Below are positions 60,115-64,000 of a stretch of DNA of 64,000 nt, piece after piece. The stretch is from the NCBI GenBank assembly GCA_964521425.1, contig CAZFRO010000003.1, positions 62,001-126,000 of the forward strand. Reading direction: 5' to 3'. Numbering within the stretch: position 1 is the first letter of the stretch; the number at the start of each line of letters is the position of its first letter. The position numbers were made by a program, and so were the translations under genes. Below the pieces are notes generated by a model. It saw only the letters and a list, made by a program, of their open reading frames with translations, had not been told where the DNA came from and ran no database searches. Source of the DNA: Joyebacterum sp964521425 (GTDB lineage: Bacteria; Joyebacterota; Joyebacteria; Joyebacterales; Joyebacteraceae).

Positions 60115-61256
60115 ACCGAGGGACTCTCGAGAAGAGCAAGGTCTTTCTGCTCAGGCTCTACGACGGGAACGTCGATGACATCCCCGCCGGGATTGATCTC
60201 TTGCTCGACAGGAGCGGTCTCAGGGGTATCGCAAGCATTGGAGAGACGGTTGCAGTCAAGATGCACTTCGGGGAGAGCAAGGAGACGGGGCATGTGAAGC
60301 CGCGCTTCGTTCGCCGCATCATCTCCTGGCTCCAGCGTGAAGGCATGCGACCCTTCCTGACCGACACGAACACGCTCTACAGGGGAACTAGGGGGGACTC
60401 GGTTGCGCACCTGAGGGCCGCCGCGGAACACGGGTTCACGTTTGCCGGGGTCGGTGCACCCATCATCATCGCCGACGGACTCAGGGGAACGAATGAACAC
60501 CGCGTCGCGATAGGGAGGACTCACGTCAAAGAGGCCTCGGTCGGTGTCGAGCTTGTGAAGGCTGACAGCATCGTGAGCCTCGCGCATTTCAAGGGGCATG
60601 AGCTCTCTGGATTCGGAGGAGCCATCAAGAACCTCGGAATGGGCGGAGCATCCAGGACGGGGAAGCTTGAGCAGCACTCGACAACTCGTCCGTATGTGCG
60701 CAGCACATGCATCGCGTGTGGGATATGCCTGCCGTGGTGTCCGGCGGACGCGATAGTCGTCGAGGAGATAGCCGTCATAGACGAGGAGAAGTGTATCGGG
60801 TGCGCGGAGTGCGTTGCCGTCTGTCCGGAGCGTGCCGTGAGCATCCGCTGGGATGAATCTGCTGACATCTTCCAAATGAAGATGGTAGAATACCTGAGTG
60901 CGTTTGCAGCGCTCAAGCGTGGGCGGATTGGGTACATCAACTTCATCACGGAGGTTCATCCGCTCTGCGACTGCTACGGCGCTGGTAAGGTCCCAATCGT
61001 ACCGGACATCGGGGTTGTTGCTTCCCTCGATCCAGTGGCCATCGACCAGGCCTCGTACGATCTCGTCAACGAGGCGCCGGTGGCCAGAGACGCCGGTCTC
61101 AGCGACGTCTATAAGCAAGGAGGCGACAAGTTCCGTGACCTGCATCCGGACGTGGACCCGGCCATTCAGTTGAGATATGCCGAGGAACTGGGTCTGGGAA
61201 CACGGGACTACCAACTGATAGAGATCGCTGAGAGCGCCCGTAGCTCAGCTGGATAG
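60111..61256 (+). CDS. DUF362 protein with two 4Fe-4S motifs
   Basis: Protein of 381 residues from ATG 60111, ATGA-coupled to the preceding gene. DUF362 region: VAVKMHFGESKETGHVKPRFVRR, then DTNTLYRGTRGDSVAHL and LAHFKGHELSGFGGAIKNLGMGGASR. Two ferredoxin motifs follow: CIACGICLPWCPADAI and CIGCAECVAVCPERAV. It is probably a cytosolic iron-sulfur protein of unknown reaction. The last eight codons (ARSSAG region) and the stop lie inside the tRNA-Arg gene. Confidence 0.85.
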   Translation: MNRGTLEKSKVFLLRLYDGNVDDIPAGIDLLLDRSGLRGIASIGETVAVKMHFGESKETGHVKPRFVRRIISWLQREGMRPFLTDTNTLYRGTRGDSVAHLRAAAEHGFTFAGVGAPIIIADGLRGTNEHRVAIGRTHVKEASVGVELVKADSIVSLAHFKGHELSGFGGAIKNLGMGGASRTGKLEQHSTTRPYVRSTCIACGICLPWCPADAIVVEEIAVIDEEKCIGCAECVAVCPERAVSIRWDESADIFQMKMVEYLSAFAALKRGRIGYINFITEVHPLCDCYGAGKVPIVPDIGVVASLDPVAIDQASYDLVNEAPVARDAGLSDVYKQGGDKFRDLHPDVDPAIQLRYAEELGLGTRDYQLIEIAESARSSAG

Positions 61257-61310
61257 AGCACTGGATTCCGGTTCCAGGGGTCGGAGGTTCGAATCCTCTC
61301 GGGCGTACCA
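61234..61310 (+). tRNA. tRNA-Arg (CCG)
   Basis: Acceptor GCGCCCG pairs with CGGGCGT (last pair G-U); anticodon stem CTGGA/TCCAG with loop TTCCGGT gives CCG; T-loop TTCGAAT; encoded CCA at 61308-61310. Its first 23 bases overlap the DUF362 reading frame, whose stop TAG is in the D-arm. Confidence 0.93.
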
Positions 61311-61424
61311 CGATCGGTCACGGTCGGCGAGACATCGCAGGCCGTGGCCGCACCACACGGATTGGTTTCAAGGGCACCATCGGGAGTCAGCTTGCGTTCT
61401 GAGTACGAGCTCACGGAGGTCCAC

Positions 61425-63542
61425 ATGAAGAACTCAGTTGCGGTGGCCGTCGTCGTGTTGATGGCGCTCGGCGCCGTCATGGCGCACGGTGAGACGATCT
61501 ACTCAATCGCTCACGATGGTGGAACGGCCGTGTTCGAGTCGCTGTCAAGAGGAGGGACGGTCAGATTCATCGGCTCCTCCGAGGCGCTCGTGGCGGGTGA
61601 TGCCGATCTTGGGCTGGATCTCAGATACGTGGGGCTGGACGCCGAGGTCCTCTGCGACACCGGTGACTGGGAGAATCTCTACATATGCTACCCGGGGCGC
61701 GCCAAGAGTGATGTCGGCCGCTACGGTGAGGTTCTCTGGGAAGAGCCGGACGGGGCGATGCTTGTGGGCGTGTCGAGTGCGGACATCGAAGCCCTGAGAA
61801 CCGTCTCATTCATGATCTGCCCCCTTCCCGTATCGGTAGACGCCGTCGAGTGGTTCGACAACGCCCCGGCTCCCCTTGTCGATCCGTCGCAGGATGAGCG
61901 TGCCGTGCGCGGCTTCGTGGGAGATGTGATTGACGCCATCTCTGCGGATTCGCTCATGGCTCACGTCGAACGGCTTTCCCTGTATCCTGGCGGCGAGCCC
62001 AGAACGCGCTATGTCCGGCGTGAGGAGTGTCTGGACGAGGGGCGCACCTACATCGTTGACTGCCTCGAGCAGTATGGGGCCGTCATTGACACGCATCACT
62101 TCGAGATTGCCGGATTCACGTGTGAAGAGGGAACCAGCGGTCCCGTGGTCATGTATCCCGCCGAGAACATCGTTGCGACACTCCCGGGTTCAGGACGCCT
62201 CCAGGGCTCATACGTTGTCTGTGCGCACTACGACGCGATCGCAGGGAACTCATTCCCTGACACTGCGTATTTCTGGTGGTGCGACAACCCCGCACCGGGA
62301 GCGGATGACAACGCGACCGGCGTCGCGACGGTGCTCGAGATGGTTCGCGTCCTGACCGAATCCGGCGCCTCGTTCCCGTTCGATATCCGCTTCATCCTCT
62401 TTTCGGGAGAGGAGCTGGGGCTTCTTGGAAGCCAGGCGTACGCGGACTCGGTTGCGGCGGCTGGAGACACGATATATGCGGCCCTCAATGTCGATATGAT
62501 CGCGTACAAGCTGAACCCGGACCACCCGGACACGTGTCATCTGGTTACCAATTCCGGCTCGCGCTGGTTCGCGAACTGGATACTGGACACTGCGGAGACG
62601 GTCTACTCATCGCATTTCGATGATCTCAACGTGTTGAGAATCGACAAGGCGCTGATGTACAGCGACCACGGCAGCTTCTGGATGAACGGCTACGATGCTC
62701 TCATCGCCATCGAGCACTGGAGTCCTCGTGGGCGGAACCCCTACTATCACACGATCCAGGACACATTCGCCTCGGTCGATAGAGATCAGCTCGAGGCGAT
62801 CACCAAGATGTGCGCGGGGGCAATGGCGCGGCTCAACGATCCCGACAGCCAGATCAACCTGGTTGTCTACGAGGGCGACATCACCCTCTCACCCGATGAG
62901 CCGGGCTCCGGGACTACGGTGACTATCGGCACCGAGGTGCATGTATATGGTCCCGAGGAGCACGTCGAAGCAACTCTCGAACTCTGGGACGGAGACGTTG
63001 ACTCAGGCGAGCTTATCTCTTCCTTCCACTTCGCTCGCACAATGGGTGGGGGCGAGTACGTGAGACACGATTTCATCTGGGTCACAGACGACAGCGATAT
63101 CGGAGGGCATGACCTGAACCTGCGTGTCACTACGACCGATACGGACGAGCTGACACTGAGCGACAACGTGGCGGTCGTGACCATTGCGGTAACGACGCCG
63201 GATCTTCAGATTCTCGGTCACTACGCCTACCCGAGTCCTGCATCGAACGCTGCCGAAGTGACGTTCCGGTACGAACTCTCCAATTGCGCGAAGGAGGTCG
63301 TGCTCGATGTGTTGGATCTCACTGGGCAGAAACTCGGTGGCTTCGAGAAGTACAGTGCGGAAGGCGGGGATGAGATTCAGAATGCCGGTACGCTGCCGGG
63401 CTGGAACACAGTGGAGTGGGATGCTCTGGACGGCGGTGGGGACCTGGTGAGTGGGGTCTATATCTATCGGATTGCGGCGCGCGAAGAGGGCGAGGCCGAT
63501 CCGACTGATATCGTCACCGGCAAGTTCGCGATAGTACGCTAG
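61425..63542 (+). CDS. secreted M28 family zinc peptidase with FlgD-like tail
   Basis: Exported aminopeptidase-type protein of 705 residues from ATG 61425 behind CGGAGG. Signal peptide: KNSVAVAVVVLMALGAVMAHG. The M28 domain lies about residues 240-480: metal ligands in CAHYDA (H268), GADDNATG (D294), SGEELGLLG (E329/E330), NVDMIAY and YSDHGSFW. A CARDB-like segment follows (about 490-600, EGDITLSPDEPGSG to LTLSDNVAVVTI), then a FlgD-Ig-like C-terminal domain (YPSPASNAAEVTFRYEL, VLDLTGQKL, WDALDGGGDLVSGVYIYRI). Such tails occur on secreted proteins of FCB-type phyla and may direct surface export. Confidence 0.9.
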   Translation: MKNSVAVAVVVLMALGAVMAHGETIYSIAHDGGTAVFESLSRGGTVRFIGSSEALVAGDADLGLDLRYVGLDAEVLCDTGDWENLYICYPGRAKSDVGRYGEVLWEEPDGAMLVGVSSADIEALRTVSFMICPLPVSVDAVEWFDNAPAPLVDPSQDERAVRGFVGDVIDAISADSLMAHVERLSLYPGGEPRTRYVRREECLDEGRTYIVDCLEQYGAVIDTHHFEIAGFTCEEGTSGPVVMYPAENIVATLPGSGRLQGSYVVCAHYDAIAGNSFPDTAYFWWCDNPAPGADDNATGVATVLEMVRVLTESGASFPFDIRFILFSGEELGLLGSQAYADSVAAAGDTIYAALNVDMIAYKLNPDHPDTCHLVTNSGSRWFANWILDTAETVYSSHFDDLNVLRIDKALMYSDHGSFWMNGYDALIAIEHWSPRGRNPYYHTIQDTFASVDRDQLEAITKMCAGAMARLNDPDSQINLVVYEGDITLSPDEPGSGTTVTIGTEVHVYGPEEHVEATLELWDGDVDSGELISSFHFARTMGGGEYVRHDFIWVTDDSDIGGHDLNLRVTTTDTDELTLSDNVAVVTIAVTTPDLQILGHYAYPSPASNAAEVTFRYELSNCAKEVVLDVLDLTGQKLGGFEKYSAEGGDEIQNAGTLPGWNTVEWDALDGGGDLVSGVYIYRIAAREEGEADPTDIVTGKFAIVR

Positions 63543-63560
63543 CTAGTGGGATCTGGACGT

Positions 63561-63773
63561 ATGGACGAGGAGAGAGTCAAGCGGATCGCTCTGGGCATGG
63601 CCAACCTCGCACTGGCAGTGATGCTCTTCTTCGCGGTCCATCGGTTCAGCCGCGGCGTGATGCCGGTCTACGGAAGCCGATTCGCGTACGTCCCGATAGC
63701 GATGGCGGGGCTTGCTCTCTGGAGAGGCGTCGTGGGCATCATCCTTCTGTCGGGGAGGCGGAGTGGACGGTAG
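63561..63773 (+). CDS. small membrane protein, unknown
   Basis: Hypothetical protein of 70 residues from ATG 63561 (GTG 63546 possible). Two hydrophobic segments: ALGMANLALAVMLFFAV and YVPIAMAGLALWRGVVGIILL. I recognise no family. The next gene starts 11 bases before its stop, so they are probably co-translated. Confidence 0.65.
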   Translation: MDEERVKRIALGMANLALAVMLFFAVHRFSRGVMPVYGSRFAYVPIAMAGLALWRGVVGIILLSGRRSGR

Positions 63774-64000
63774 TCGGAAGGGTGTGCGCAGAGGCGTTGT
63801 CGCTTTCGACTCCGACGGCGTACTTCTGAGGCACATGTTTCTGATGCGTGCCGCCTGGCACGTGGGTCCACTGACCTGGTTGAGGGTATCTTGGCTGGGG
63901 CTCTTTCTAAAGCTCGGACGCATAGATGTCGGAACGGCCGTGGAACGCGCGTACGCTCTTCTGGCTGGATGCACGCTTGAAGAGCTGTTGGCGGTCGGGG
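63763..64000 (+). CDS. HAD-superfamily hydrolase, 3' end cut by window edge
   Basis: Open frame running off the right edge, from GTG 63763 with GGGGAGG five bases upstream. The translated start includes RRGVVAFDSDGVLLRHMF; FDSDGV matches HAD motif I (nucleophile Asp and Asp+2). The following helical region (WLRVSWLGLFLKLGRIDVG) would be the cap domain. Only 79 codons are seen, so the substrate class is unknown. Confidence 0.65.
   Translation, partial: MDGSRKGVRRGVVAFDSDGVLLRHMFLMRAAWHVGPLTWLRVSWLGLFLKLGRIDVGTAVERAYALLAGCTLEELLAVG

Noticed and set aside
59478..61214. Antisense open frame of 578 codons opposite pgsA-like and DUF362 genes.
   Set aside because: Shadow of conserved + strand genes; no ribosome-binding site or family motif.

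Overview
The window is GC-rich bacterial DNA, densely coding and almost entirely on the + strand, with many ATGA-type overlaps and frequent GTG and TTG starts. It looks like a diderm (lipid exporter, heptosyltransferases, O-antigen ligases, Wza-like export lipoprotein). The secreted proteins end in FlgD-Ig-like carboxy-terminal domains, a habit of FCB-group and related uncultured phyla such as Eisenbacteria, Krumholzibacteriota or Latescibacteria. That placement is inference; the window has no rRNA or other decisive marker. I see no mobile element, integrase, phage gene or CRISPR array.

Layout. 1-9834: envelope glycan operon with an MsbA-like exporter (cut by the left edge), two GT9 heptosyltransferases, two GT4 enzymes, an O-antigen ligase-like protein, a GmhB-like phosphatase, a DUF3108 protein and a deoxyhypusine-synthase-like protein. 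9847-34690: a large exopolysaccharide locus. It starts at an almost perfect sigma70 promoter, then has a priming glycosyl-1-phosphate transferase, a GT39-like mannosyltransferase, Wza-like, Wzz-like, ExeA-like ATPase and CpsD-like proteins, a second Wzy_C protein, seven further glycosyltransferases (two of them a recent tandem duplicate, two of the seven late in the locus), heparinase II/III, GDP-mannose 6-dehydrogenase, a radical SAM protein, a polyprenyl synthase, ManC, GalT and GlgA. The Wza-like gene has its own sigma54-type promoter. The set resembles the export part of XrtA/PEP-CTERM loci, but no exosortase is in view. ManC plus GDP-mannose dehydrogenase imply a mannuronate-containing polymer.

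34698-39690: a tRNA-Gly/Cys/Leu cluster behind a consensus sigma70 promoter, then two paralogous secreted GHL15-like glycoside hydrolases, each preceded by a sigma54-type -24/-12 element, closed by a strong intrinsic terminator. 39701-43746: a CvpA-family membrane protein, a Clp-like double AAA protein in which both Walker B motifs and both arginine-finger positions are altered, and an aldehyde dehydrogenase.

43824-61310: housekeeping block: tRNA-Val, a leader with a terminator hairpin, infC-rpmI-rplT-pheS-pheT, a coiled-coil protein, zapA, a structured 240-base gap that is probably 6S RNA, rarA, rny, a YmdB-type phosphoesterase, a divergent folD, xseA-xseB, ispA, dxs, nadK, a CDP-alcohol phosphatidyltransferase, a DUF362 ferredoxin-like protein and tRNA-Arg. 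61425-64000: a secreted M28 peptidase with a FlgD-like tail, a small membrane protein and the start of a HAD-family gene cut by the right edge.
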